Below are positions 9,259 through 19,117 of a stretch of 64,000 nucleotides of DNA, in pieces (positions within the stretch are counted from its first letter, which is position 1; each line of letters starts with the position of its first letter). A model generated the notes under the pieces. The model worked only from the letters and a program-made list of their open reading frames with translations. It did not search any database and was not told the DNA's origin. The stretch is from Cafeteria roenbergensis (Eukaryota > Sar > Bigyra > Bicosoecida > Cafeteriaceae): contig VLTN01000039.1 of NCBI GenBank assembly GCA_008330645.1, positions 124,001 to 188,000 on the forward strand, written 5' to 3'. Position numbers and translations under genes: made by a program.

Positions 9259-11170
9259 TCATACTGCCCCGACCTTGGCGTCCGCCTCGGGTCCGCCCGC
9301 CCTCGGCCCGCCCACCAAAAGGTCCCTTGGGAATGGGCGGCGGCAGACGGGGCAGGTGTCGTGCGACTGGAGCCACTGGGCCAGCGAGTCCTCTTGGAAC
9401 ACGTGGCCGCAGCTGGGAAACTCCACGACCATGGTTCCCGCAGCGATGGGCTCGAGGGTGATCGGGTCCACAACCTCCTCGGCAGTGCCCACCGATGCCC
9501 CGGGGGCAGTCGCCGCGCGGGACAGCGTGGCGCGGTGGGCCCTCGCCTCCCCCCCCACGTCGTCGTCGCCGCCGCCGTCGTCACCGCTGCCGCCGCCGCC
9601 GCCGGAGAGCAGGGACTCCGCCGCCTCCGATGTGCGCCCAGTCTTGGGCGCCGGGGCGCTGCTCGGCGACCTGGCCTCAGCATCGCCGCCGGTCAGCGGG
9701 CGAGACCCCAGCGGGAAGGCAAGGGTTCGCAGGGCGCGCTTCCGCACCTCCGCCCGCCGCCGCCGCTCCTCCCTGTCGCCGTCCGGCATGCCGTCGTACG
9801 CGTCTAGCGGGCCGATGTCCAGGCCTGCTGCCGCGAGCCGCCGCATTATGCAGACCCGCTGCGCCACAATGACGCAGCCGCAGAGGCAGAGCACGATGGC
9901 GCTGCCCATCGCCACGTACATGAACGTATCAAACACTGAGGCGAGGCAGAAGTTGGACACGGCGATGGCGAGGTTCGTCTTGCCCCCCCACAGGGCCAGG
10001 CTCCCCTTCGAGACGCCGAGCAGCGGGTGGGCAGCGCCCTGAGAGGCGGGGGCATCGGAGCGGGCTGCGCCAGCCGCGGCGGAGGCAGGTGCCGCCAGTG
10101 CCGCCAAGGCCCGCGAGCCAAACTCGCCCAGCAGGCTGCCGCTCGCGGCACGCGCCGCCGCACCGCTGGCTGCGAAGGCCCCAGAGAGGGGCGCGGCCTG
10201 GTCGTCGCTCGACGTGACGTTGGGGCAGAGGGGCCCGTCGGTGGAGTTGGAGCCGCCGCGGCACCACCTGAAAATTGTGCCGCTCGTGCCAAGGGAAGCC
10301 ACCGCCGCGAGGCCCCCACTCATGTCGCAGCCCGAGCCGTCGCAGCAGGAGTAAGGAAAGCACATGCCAAAGATGGCGTTCAGCAGAACGGATGTGCCTG
10401 CGGCGGCAAGGCTCGGAGGAGGCGACAATTGCAGGCGATGACGGACCGCAGCGGTGCGCGCGCATCCACGGGGCCAGCGTGCCGCTGCCAGCCGCGGAAA
10501 CACGCAGGCCTACGCGCCAGGGCGGACGAGGCTGGAGCGTGGCTTGCTTGGGGTGGCGCGATGCGGCGCGGCAGCGCGGCAGCGTGCGAGGCGGCGAACC
10601 CACACTCGATGCACGCACTCACCCTGGCGGTCCTCCCATGCCGCAGTCACATTGACCTGCGGGCACCAGCCTGCGTTGATGGTGGCGCATGCGTCGTAAA
10701 ACGCCTTGCGCTGGTCCGAAGACACGCTCACTCCGGAAAGCGTAGCCTCCTGCACGTGGCTGAGCCGCCGTCCGTGGCCAGGCTGGGCTTGCGGCAGGCC
10801 GCCCCCGTGCTCGCCGGAACCCCGCAGCGACGAGGCGGAGGCCACAAAGGTAACATTCAGCGACTCGAAAAAGGTCTGGGCGGCTCGCGCGCTGCGGGTG
10901 AGCCGGCGGGCGGGGGAGGGAAGGGGGAGGGAGGGGGGGGGCAACTCTGACGGGCAGGCGTCCGCCGGAAGCGCTCACGCAAGAAGCCAGAGCGCGGCTC
11001 TCCCCGCCCCAGGGCGCCTCCCCGGGCCAGCCTGCGCGGCCTCACACTATGCTCTGGTTGTAGATCAGAAACGTGTCACGCGTGCAGGCCTCCATGTCGA
11101 TGTCGGCCGCCGCCATGCCGAGGCGCAAGGCCACGGCGACGGCAATTGCCAGCGTTGAGGCGGACGGCAT
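9259..11170 (-). CDS. Secretory-pathway single-pass membrane protein with a RING-like C-terminus
   Basis: Three coding exons: 11170-11046, 10891-10623 and 10397-9259; introns begin GTGAGG/GTGAGT and end CGCAG. The 510-residue model starts with a signal peptide (MPSASTLAIAVAVALRLG). A Cys-containing lumenal or extracellular region follows, with MCFPYSCCDGSGCD and several N-glycosylation sequons (NVT, NST). A transmembrane helix lies near 283-307 (MGSAIVLCLCGCVIVAQ), then a basic, Ser-rich cytosolic part. At about 440-485 is VDPITLEPIAAG...SCGHVFQEDSLAQWLQ...CPVC. This resembles the second half of a RING-H2 finger, but the first Cys pair is missing and the opening reads like a U-box. The architecture recalls PA-TM-RING ubiquitin ligases without a protease-associated domain. 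E3 activity is inferred and uncertain. It is head-to-head with the next gene. Confidence 0.78.
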
Positions 11171-11511
11171 CTGGGCCCAGGAAGTCGGCCAGGCCGTCTG
11201 CTTGCCGTCAGCGCCTGAGAGGGTGTCGCCTGGGAACACGCAGGGCCCGGGAGACTGGCGGCAAGGGCTCCAGGCGGAAGTGCGGCGGGCCACCTGGAAC
11301 GCTGATCCCAGCATTTCCCGGAACAGCCGCTGGACTCTCGCCGCCCAACTAGGACTCAGGACTAGCGGCAGAGTCGCTCTCCTGCGACAGTGCAACTGTC
11401 GTTGCGACGGCCGCCGTTTGGCCTCTGCCCGCACGCGGCAGGCGAGCAGCGGCGCGCCACAGGCTGCGCGCCGGCGGCGCCCCTCCCGCTGACTTCGCCG
11501 GGGCATTCAAA
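11171..11511. promoter_or_regulatory. Divergent intergenic region between the RING-like gene and a coiled-coil gene
   Basis: 341 bp between the two start codons, serving both genes. No TATA box or clear motif seen. The minus-strand frame stays open upstream of the chosen signal-peptide ATG, so the RING-gene start could lie further up. Confidence 0.4.
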
Positions 11512-14500
11512 ATGGCGGCGGCAGCCCCAGCAATGCCCTTCCTGCTGGGCGCAGACGCCGAGTCGGATGCCGGCAGCGACAACGGCCGGTCGTGGGACGA
11601 GGCCAGCCTGGCGCGAGGGCCCGCGGCGGCGCTCGGCGCCTCCTCGGCGTCCCAGAGTGACTCGTCCGGGCCCATGCTCCCTATGGCGTCGGCGATTCCA
11701 GCCGGGCGGGCCCTGCCGCTGCGCTTGCTCGAGGCCAACAACACCTCAGTTTGCAGTGCGGGCTCGCTCAAGTCCCGCGCCTCCCCGCGCCGGGCTGGCG
11801 AGCAGGTGCCGACGCGGGCGGCTGCAAGGACCGTCCGGGCGCGCGGGCCACAGCGGAAGCGGTTCCCGTGGCGGGGCGTGCTGCGTCACGCGAGCAGCAA
11901 GCACCACGGCCCGCCTCCTGCTGAGCTTGCCGCCCAGCTTCGCGACGCCCGCCTGCCGCCCTCTGACGCCGAGGAGCGCCCGGGAACCGACATTGCTGCC
12001 GCGTTTGACGCTGTCAAGGAGCTCTGGCTCGAGGCCGAGGCGGACGCAGCAGCGCTGCGCCCGCGCGCCGCCGTGCAGGCCCAGAGGGCCGGCAGAGCCG
12101 AAAAGGCCGTCGACGTCCTTGCCAAGGTCGCGCGGTCGGGCCTCCGCCGGGCCCTCACCGCCGCCCACGAGGTCAGGCGGCACCGCCGCGCGCTCCGCGC
12201 CCTGCACCACGTGCTGGCGGCCCCTCCCCCGCTTCGCGACGACGCCGCGGCCAGCATGGAGGCCAAGATTGACGCCGTGGGCCGCTACGCCGCCGGCGCG
12301 CGCGCCGCCCTTCGCGTGGAGGAGGCGCGGCTCAGACGGTTTTGGGAAGGATCCAGGGCAGAGCTGGCCGGGATTGGCGTGAAGATCGATCCTGCCGTCG
12401 ATGGCGCAGACGCTCGGCACGACGCCGACGCCGACGACGCCGACGCCGGTGTCACTGCGGCTGGCAACGGAGCTTCTGCTGCTGGTTCTGCTGCTGCGGC
12501 TGCTGCTGCTGCTGCTGCCTTGCAAGCGGACGACGACGCCACCGGAGGCGGGGAGCCGACGCTCGTGGAGGAGCTTCGAAGGCAGGTGGCAGAGCTGCGG
12601 GTTGAGCTGCGAGAGGCCCGGATGGAAGCTGCGCGGGCGGGCACAGGAGCAGCGGCGGGAGGGGGCGCCGCGGTTGCAGCGGCAGCGCGGGCAGAGGCCT
12701 CGGCCGCCTCTCGGCTCGGCAAGCTGATTGAGGCGGCTGCTGCGGCGATCGGCGCCCGTGGCGCAAGCAGTCAGGGTGAGGGCGGCGGCGCCGCCGCCGC
12801 CGCCGCCGCTGCGGCGGTACCTGCTGCTGCTTCGGCACCTGCTGCTGCTTCGCCGGATGCGCTCTCGTCCGGTCAGGGTGACGAGGCAGAGCCTGGTGCC
12901 AGCAACGGCCAGCCCCTGGCCGGGCCGGATGCCGGTGCAGAGGAGGGCGCGAGTGGCTCTGCTGCTTCGGAAGGGTCGACTGTTGCGTCGTCAATGCGAT
13001 CGACCAAGCGGTCCGAGGGCACGGCTGGCGAAGCGGGCTATGGTGCCCTGGCTCTGCCGGCTCTGCCCCAACTGCTCGGCGTGGGGGGTGTGGGGGGTGT
13101 GGGGGGCGGCGGGGACAGCAGCGGCGGGGCGCGGGCGGCGGTTGAGGCGGCGGAGCGAGCCAGGGAGTCCGCTGGCAGGGCGGTGGCGGCGGCGGAGGCC
13201 GCGCAGCGCATGGCTGAGCGCTCTGCCGCTGATGCCCGCGTGACTGCTGCCGCTGCGTCGGCGCGGGCAGAGGGCGTGGAGGCGGCCGCAGCAGCCATGG
13301 TTGCGGCGGCAGAGGCGGCCGCAGCGAGGAGGGTGGCCGTGGCGGAGGCCGCTGTTGCAGCTGCGGTGGAGGCCGCGGAGGCGGCAAAGGCGCGCGAGGC
13401 GTCGGCAAATCGTTCCGCCGAGGCGGCGCGGCGCGAGGCCTCCGCAAGCGTGGCCCGGGCGCGTGCAGACGCCGCAGCCGCAGCGCTCCGAGCCGCGCGA
13501 CGCGTCGCGGATCGAACGAGGGGTACGGAGGCGCTGGCGGTGCAGGCCAGCTCTGCCACTTCGAGGTGCCACTTCGCGGCCGCGAGCGCTTTGGAGAGAG
13601 TGGTGCGCGGGCGCGGCCTGCGGCGGGGCTGGCAGGCGCTGGTGCGCTGGAGCAAGCTTGCAGAGGCGGCGGACGCGGCGGCTGAGGCGGCTGATGCCGC
13701 CGCCGCCCTCCGCTCCGCAATCAGCGACGCCGCTCGTGAGAGACGCCTCAGACTGGCGGCTGACCGGCGCGTGATGGCCCTGCGGTCGGACATCGCCGCA
13801 GCGCTCGGCGCCCCCGTTGGCGGCGACTATCACGACGAGGCCACGGTGCGCGCCATAGTGGCCGACTACCAAGACAGAGCGGGGGCAGCCGCCGCCGGGG
13901 CGGGTTCCTCCGAGACGGACGAGGCCCGGGAGCTTGTCCAGGAGGCGCTGGCAGCGGCGGGCCGCGTGGCAGACGCCCTGGTCTCGCGAGCACTTCTGCC
14001 GCCGGCAGAGCCAGCGCCTCCGCAGCAGGGCGAGGCCGCCCAGCCCGTTGAAGCTCTCACTGACCAAGTTCCCGGTGGCTCTGCTGGCAGAGCCATGAAG
14101 TGTGCCGGAGTGCACGACCGGGCTGCCGCACCCGGCGCGTCGACTGCCGACAGAGCGTCCTCGGCGGCAGCGCGCGCCAGGGCATTCCTGGCCGCGTGCG
14201 CGGACGGCGACGAGGAGCACAGGCGCCACGCGCGCTCTGCCGGCCTGCTCGGCGGCGGCGGCGGCGGCGGCGCCACAGCGACGGCGACGGCGGCAATTGC
14301 TGCGACGCCGCTGCCCCCGCCCGGCCGTCGCGCGACGTTCGTCGAGCCCGGCCACGGCAGCTGCCCCCGCGAGCTCGCCGCGCCGCTGGCCCCAGAAGCC
14401 TCCCACGCGCTCTGCCGCCACCCGCACCCGCGCGCCGCTGTGCTCCGCCGCTGCGCCGCAATTGACCGGCAGCTCGCCGAGCAGTCGGCAGAGCTGATCG

Positions 14501-17500
14501 GCAGAGCACTTGCAGCGCTCAGGGCCAACGACAGAGCCCGGAGGCAAGCCACGCGCGCCGCTGGAGCCAGCGCTCGCGGCGGCAGAGCCGGAGCGGGCGC
14601 CGGCCGCGTTGAAGGCGCCGGCCGTTGCAGCAGCAGCAGCGGCGGCGTCGGGTTGCTCGGCGGCGGCTCCCAGCTAAGCGGCCGCGGCGACGCGGCCGGC
14701 TGGGATCCCGAGAGGGCCCGGCCCGGCAGGCTGGGGGGCGTTCCGGCGGGTCGCGGTCTCGAGGAAGCGGAAGGATCCGGAAGGATTGGCGACGTCGGCA
14801 GCCGCGAGGACCCTTGTGCTCCCACGGAACGGCACCAGTCTCGCATGGCGGCGGTGGCAGCCGCCTCCGCGTCTCTCGGGGCCGAGCAAGCCGCCCGGTC
14901 CGCGGGGTCCGGCCTCGCGGCTGCACTCCCGGCGCCGCTGGCAGTGGACGCCGCGGACCCAGCCGCGCCCACCGTTGGCGCGGCCTTGGCTATGGCCGCT
15001 GCGGCTGCCAGCGAGGCCGTCGACGCCATGCTCCGGCCGAGGATGCCCCTCGCAGCCGCGCGGTTTCGCCTGGGCAGAGCCCCCATCCTTCCTGAAGACG
15101 CAGGGGCACAGAGCCGCGGCGCGGTCGCCGAGCTTTCTCGCGCGTGGCCAGCGGCTGCAGGCGGGGGCAGCACGCGCGGCCCTGCGGGGGGAGGGGGAGG
15201 GGCGGCCAACGCTGGCAACAGCGGTTTTGGGGACCAAGGCCGGGACGCGGACGGCGGTGGCCCTGACGGCAGGGACGGCTGGCGATGGGCGTTGTCATGG
15301 CTCCCGCGCGGGGAGCGGGCGCTGGAGCCTGACGACGCTGCGCGGGCCGAGGCGGCAGGGGAGATCAGCGCAGCGGCCGCTGCGGCGGCAGAGCAGCGCG
15401 CGGCGCGCCGCCGCGCCGCTGTGGTGGCAGCAGAGGCCGCTCGGGCCGGCAGGTTGGCCGAGTCCGCTGCGGCCGCCGCAGCAGCACGGCGGCAGCGGGC
15501 TGAAGCCGCCGCAGCGGCAGCGGCTGAGCCGGTGTTTGTGCCCCCAGAGGCCGGAGTCAGGGTGCCCTTCCGGGGGCCGGCCTTTGCTCGCGCGGCCTCT
15601 GCCGACCCCTCCGACCAGTCGCGTGAACGCCAGCCCGCTGCCGGGCCCGCCGGCACTGGCGTCGCTGCCGGTGCCGCTGCCGGTGCCGTTGTCCGGGAGG
15701 CGCCGCGCCCGCCCCCCGCTGATAGCCACAGCGCGTCCGCCTGGGGGCAGCGGCAGAGCCCCAGTGCCGGCTGGGCAGAGCCCCAGGCCCTCGCCCGAAC
15801 GTCGACCCCGCCGTCTGAGGCGGCGCCCGGCCCCAATGCCGGCAGACCCGGCGCGCGCAGCGAGCCTCGGTCCGCGGTCGGGCCCGATGCGCAGCCCGCC
15901 AGCGTGCCTGGTAGGGCCGGATCGGCGTGGCGATCGGACACCGCGGCGTCGTCGCGGCCGTCACCCGCCCCGAGCCTGGCTGTGGACGTCAGGCCGTCGG
16001 CGGTGGGCGCAGGCATCAGAGGGTCCGACGGGGGTGCCAGGTCGTCGTCCGCGCTGGCGGGGCGCCCGTCGCGACGCGGTGAAAGCGACACCGAAGCGGC
16101 AGCGGCGGCGGCGGCGGCAGCGGCGGCGGCGGCGGGCCGGAGCAGCTCCGCCATGGCCGCCGCGCACCCAAGCCAGGGCGCGGACGACGACTGGCCGGGC
16201 GCGGCCAAGAACCGCGAAACCGCCCATGCCGGCCCTCCCGCTGCGGGGGCAGCGGCCTCGGCGGCGGAGGGGGCAGCGGAGGCGCCAGCGGAGGGGTCGG
16301 CGGAGGCGCCAGCCAGCGGGGCTTCCAACCCGACTGCGGGGGGGAGCAGCCCGCCCGCTGTAGCCTCCGACGGAGCGCCGGGGGATGACGTGCCCCGGCC
16401 AACGCCCCGCGAGCCAGCCCCACGCGAACTCGCTCCGCGGGCGCAGGCGGCGGCCGAGGCTGATTCTTCCCCTGCGCCGTGGGAGGGATCCTCCGGCAGA
16501 GCCGCGGGAGCCGGCCCGCCGCACTCTCGCTCCGCAGCAGCGGCAGCAACAGCCCCGGCGTCCGGGGGCGGCGGGCACAGAGTTGCTCCGCCTGCGTCTG
16601 GCCCAGCCGACCCGGCAGCGGCACCGGCCCCGACAGGAGGCGACGGTCTGGGCAGGAACGAGGCGTCGCCAGTGCTGGCCGGCAAGGGGTGGACTTCGGC
16701 GTGGAGCCCCGCGGGTCAGGGCCGGGCAGGCCGATCGCACGTGGCGCCGCAGGCCACCCGCGCCCCGGCCGGAGCGGATTCCGAGAGCGGGCCTGCCTCG
16801 CAGCCCGGGGCCCAAGCCGGCGGCGGCGGCGTCAGCGCGCCGGACAGCGCAGTGAAGGTCTTGCTGACGTCTCTCGACTCGGAGGCGGACTGGAGCCCCC
16901 CGCCGCCCGAGGCCCGGACCAGCGGGGGCCTACAGGGCGCGTCCGCGCCAGCTGCCGCTGCCGGGCGAGGGTCAACGGCTGGTGGCATCCCGAGCGCGCC
17001 GGTGACGGCGGGGGGTCATGCCGGCTCGCCGCCTGCAGGGGCACCGGATCCCGCCGCTGAGCATCGCCTCAGTCTCAGCGAGATTGGGTCTGAGGACCTG
17101 GACGCGCCACTGAGCGCGCCCCGCAGCGCCGCCGCGCGCGATCCAGCGAGCCGTCCTCGAAGCAGCAGCAGCAGTGGCAGCCGCAGCCGCAGCCGCAGCC
17201 GCAGCGGCGGTGCCCGCGCCGCTGTGGTTGGCCCAAGGTCGGGAGGCCCTCCGTCGACGTCTTCCCCGGCCGCCGGTATGGGTGGTCTCAAGGTGGAGGA
17301 TGCCGGGGAGTCGCTGGACATGTCTGACTGGGATGCGTCCTCGCCCGGCCGCAGCGCGCCCGCCGTGCCGCCGCTGCTCCACACCGGGACTGGCGTGCCC
17401 ACCCAGTCGGGCGTTTCGAGGGCGTCGACCGAGCCGTCCGGCGCCGCGGCCGAGGTGGGTGGCGACGTGGGCCACGCCAGTGCCGCCCAGGCGGGGCTGA

Positions 17501-18822
17501 TGCGCCCAACGCCCTTGGAGGGAGCGGCGGCGGAGCACCCTGCCGCGGGCGGGCGAACTCCGCCGCGGCGCGCGACCCCCCCGGCCGCAGCAGGCGTGCG
17601 CAGGACCCTAGCCTCCCCGTCCTTCGGCGGGGGCGCGGCGCGCAGCGGTTTCGCGTTCGGCAGCGGGTCGCCCGATCGCTTGGGCGGACGCTCCCTTGGA
17701 GCCGGCATGGGGGCCGGCTTCGGCGGCGGAGGCGGAGGCGGCTTTGGCGGAGGCGGCTTTGGCGGAGGAGGAGGAGGCGGCGGCGGCTTTGGAGGAGCCG
17801 GTGGCGGCGGCTTTGGAGGAGGCGGCGGCGGCGGTGCGTTCGCTTTCAGCTCGGAGCCGATGGGTGGAGCGTTTGGGACGCAGGTCAGTCCTCAGAGGCA
17901 GGGAGGGTGGGGGGTCCGCGGCGCGGGCGGCGCCACTCGCGGCAGGCCAGGCAGCGGCGAGGGCGCCGGAAGTCTTGTTGATGACGACGCCAGCGACAGC
18001 GAGGGGGGCTGGCAGGCCACGGTGGGCGCGGGCGGCGGTCCAGCCTCGCGCTCGGGTGCCGCCGAGGTCGGGGAGGGGTCGTCGCCGTCGCAGTCGCCGT
18101 CGAAGTCGCCGTCCCCGGCCGTCAAGGCAAGGCCCTGGGGTGGGGCGGTGAGGCGCCTCCCAGCCGCGTCGAGCTCCGGCCCGGGTGCGACCGCGGCCGC
18201 TTCCGCTCCGGCTTCGGCCGATACAGCTGCCCAGCCGTACGTGTGGGGCGACTCGGTCGTGGCGAGGGCTGACGGGTCCGGCGCCGCAAGCAGCTCTGCC
18301 CAAGGCGCCGCTGGGTCGTCGCGGCCCCCGCCAGCAGCCGCCGGCTTTGTTCCCGCTGCGGCGCTGTCTGGCCGGGAGCCTCGCGTGAGCTTTGGGGGGC
18401 CTTCCACCGGCGCTGCGGCGTCGACCCTGCTGCAGACGCCCGGCGCTGCGCCGCCCCCGCCCGGCCTGGACCTGTGGGAGCCCGCGGCCGCGAGTGCTCG
18501 CTCCGCTGCTCCGGCTGCCTCCAGGGGCTTCGTGCCCGCCCCGGCCATCGTAGTGCCTCCGGGGCCATCTGCCGCGCCGGAGCTGGGTCCGGCGTCGGAC
18601 TATTTGGAGGCTTCCTTCGCGACCGCCTCCAACGAGGACATCGAGGCTGCCCTGGCGGCAGCTCACGCCCAGCACGATCAAGTCGGCGGAATGGGCCGCA
18701 CGGGAGCTGGCTCGTCGCCGCTCAGGCGAGAGGGCGGCGGCGGGGGGAGCGCTCCCCAGGCAGCGAGCGGTCACGGGGGCGACGACTGGGACCTTGTTGA
18801 GTCCATGGAGCTGGACATGTGA
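11512..18822 (+). CDS. Very large Ala/Ser/Gly-rich coiled-coil protein, function unknown
   Basis: One uninterrupted frame of 2,436 codons from ATG 11512. Residues about 120-300 and 520-800 are Ala/Glu/Arg-rich heptad-like helices, probably coiled coils. Near 700 they contain GLRRGWQALVRWSKL, a Trp-bearing segment of the kind found in centrosomal or cytoskeletal scaffolds. Residues 850-2000 are mostly low-complexity Ala/Pro/Gly/Ser, with an SR-dipeptide patch near 1883-1898. Residues about 2063-2116 are almost pure Gly with regularly spaced Phe. The tail is acidic and less biased (DDWDLVESMELDM). Most of the sequence looks disordered. The open frame, ATG, structured segments and absence of stops over 7.3 kb support a real gene. 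Long frames on the opposite strand share its GC bias and were not called. No family recognised. Confidence 0.72.
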   Translation: MAAAAPAMPFLLGADAESDAGSDNGRSWDEASLARGPAAALGASSASQSDSSGPMLPMASAIPAGRALPLRLLEANNTSVCSAGSLKSRASPRRAGEQVPTRAAARTVRARGPQRKRFPWRGVLRHASSKHHGPPPAELAAQLRDARLPPSDAEERPGTDIAAAFDAVKELWLEAEADAAALRPRAAVQAQRAGRAEKAVDVLAKVARSGLRRALTAAHEVRRHRRALRALHHVLAAPPPLRDDAAASMEAKIDAVGRYAAGARAALRVEEARLRRFWEGSRAELAGIGVKIDPAVDGADARHDADADDADAGVTAAGNGASAAGSAAAAAAAAAALQADDDATGGGEPTLVEELRRQVAELRVELREARMEAARAGTGAAAGGGAAVAAAARAEASAASRLGKLIEAAAAAIGARGASSQGEGGGAAAAAAAAAVPAAASAPAAASPDALSSGQGDEAEPGASNGQPLAGPDAGAEEGASGSAASEGSTVASSMRSTKRSEGTAGEAGYGALALPALPQLLGVGGVGGVGGGGDSSGGARAAVEAAERARESAGRAVAAAEAAQRMAERSAADARVTAAAASARAEGVEAAAAAMVAAAEAAAARRVAVAEAAVAAAVEAAEAAKAREASANRSAEAARREASASVARARADAAAAALRAARRVADRTRGTEALAVQASSATSRCHFAAASALERVVRGRGLRRGWQALVRWSKLAEAADAAAEAADAAAALRSAISDAARERRLRLAADRRVMALRSDIAAALGAPVGGDYHDEATVRAIVADYQDRAGAAAAGAGSSETDEARELVQEALAAAGRVADALVSRALLPPAEPAPPQQGEAAQPVEALTDQVPGGSAGRAMKCAGVHDRAAAPGASTADRASSAAARARAFLAACADGDEEHRRHARSAGLLGGGGGGGATATATAAIAATPLPPPGRRATFVEPGHGSCPRELAAPLAPEASHALCRHPHPRAAVLRRCAAIDRQLAEQSAELIGRALAALRANDRARRQATRAAGASARGGRAGAGAGRVEGAGRCSSSSGGVGLLGGGSQLSGRGDAAGWDPERARPGRLGGVPAGRGLEEAEGSGRIGDVGSREDPCAPTERHQSRMAAVAAASASLGAEQAARSAGSGLAAALPAPLAVDAADPAAPTVGAALAMAAAAASEAVDAMLRPRMPLAAARFRLGRAPILPEDAGAQSRGAVAELSRAWPAAAGGGSTRGPAGGGGGAANAGNSGFGDQGRDADGGGPDGRDGWRWALSWLPRGERALEPDDAARAEAAGEISAAAAAAAEQRAARRRAAVVAAEAARAGRLAESAAAAAAARRQRAEAAAAAAAEPVFVPPEAGVRVPFRGPAFARAASADPSDQSRERQPAAGPAGTGVAAGAAAGAVVREAPRPPPADSHSASAWGQRQSPSAGWAEPQALARTSTPPSEAAPGPNAGRPGARSEPRSAVGPDAQPASVPGRAGSAWRSDTAASSRPSPAPSLAVDVRPSAVGAGIRGSDGGARSSSALAGRPSRRGESDTEAAAAAAAAAAAAAGRSSSAMAAAHPSQGADDDWPGAAKNRETAHAGPPAAGAAASAAEGAAEAPAEGSAEAPASGASNPTAGGSSPPAVASDGAPGDDVPRPTPREPAPRELAPRAQAAAEADSSPAPWEGSSGRAAGAGPPHSRSAAAAATAPASGGGGHRVAPPASGPADPAAAPAPTGGDGLGRNEASPVLAGKGWTSAWSPAGQGRAGRSHVAPQATRAPAGADSESGPASQPGAQAGGGGVSAPDSAVKVLLTSLDSEADWSPPPPEARTSGGLQGASAPAAAAGRGSTAGGIPSAPVTAGGHAGSPPAGAPDPAAEHRLSLSEIGSEDLDAPLSAPRSAAARDPASRPRSSSSSGSRSRSRSRSGGARAAVVGPRSGGPPSTSSPAAGMGGLKVEDAGESLDMSDWDASSPGRSAPAVPPLLHTGTGVPTQSGVSRASTEPSGAAAEVGGDVGHASAAQAGLMRPTPLEGAAAEHPAAGGRTPPRRATPPAAAGVRRTLASPSFGGGAARSGFAFGSGSPDRLGGRSLGAGMGAGFGGGGGGGFGGGGFGGGGGGGGGFGGAGGGGFGGGGGGGAFAFSSEPMGGAFGTQVSPQRQGGWGVRGAGGATRGRPGSGEGAGSLVDDDASDSEGGWQATVGAGGGPASRSGAAEVGEGSSPSQSPSKSPSPAVKARPWGGAVRRLPAASSSGPGATAAASAPASADTAAQPYVWGDSVVARADGSGAASSSAQGAAGSSRPPPAAAGFVPAAALSGREPRVSFGGPSTGAAASTLLQTPGAAPPPPGLDLWEPAAASARSAAPAASRGFVPAPAIVVPPGPSAAPELGPASDYLEASFATASNEDIEAALAAAHAQHDQVGGMGRTGAGSSPLRREGGGGGSAPQAASGHGGDDWDLVESMELDM
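17700..17860 (+). repeat. Imperfect Gly-Phe coding repeat (GGC/GGA tracts with spaced TTT/TTC)
   Basis: Tandem imperfect units of several Gly codons plus one Phe codon in the C-terminal quarter of the coiled-coil protein. The encoded segment resembles FG/GF-rich phase-separating tracts. Confidence 0.8.
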
Positions 18823-19117
18823 CAACGTCTGTCTTGTTTGCAGCGAGTGGCGCGCTCTGAACAACAGCTTTCTTTTCCCCCGACCCCGGCTAAGCCACAG
18901 CCGCATTGCGGGCTGGCCGAGGCGCCATAATCTCTACGTTAGTTTTGGGCGGGCCTGCCGACGCTGTGCATCACTCAGGCGAACGAGACGCGAAAGCGTT
19001 GCCGACGCACAAACACAGCCGCTGCGGCACAAGCGCCATCCACGCAAGGCAGGCCGCGGCATTGGCGCCGCGGCCAGTTGCGGTTCAAATCTCGCACAGT
19101 GTGATACGCAGGGCAGG

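Noticed and set aside
13866-16685. A 939-codon minus-strand open frame opposite the 2,436-residue coiled-coil gene
   Set aside because: Ala/Pro/Ser/Gly composition mirrors the GC-rich sense codons. No motifs, and it lies wholly inside the longer plus-strand gene. The evidence against it is comparative, not absolute.
19070-19110. A GGTTCAAATCTCGCA string resembling a tRNA B box / T-loop
   Set aside because: No five-base-pair T-stem in register and no matching acceptor, D or anticodon arms could be drawn around it.
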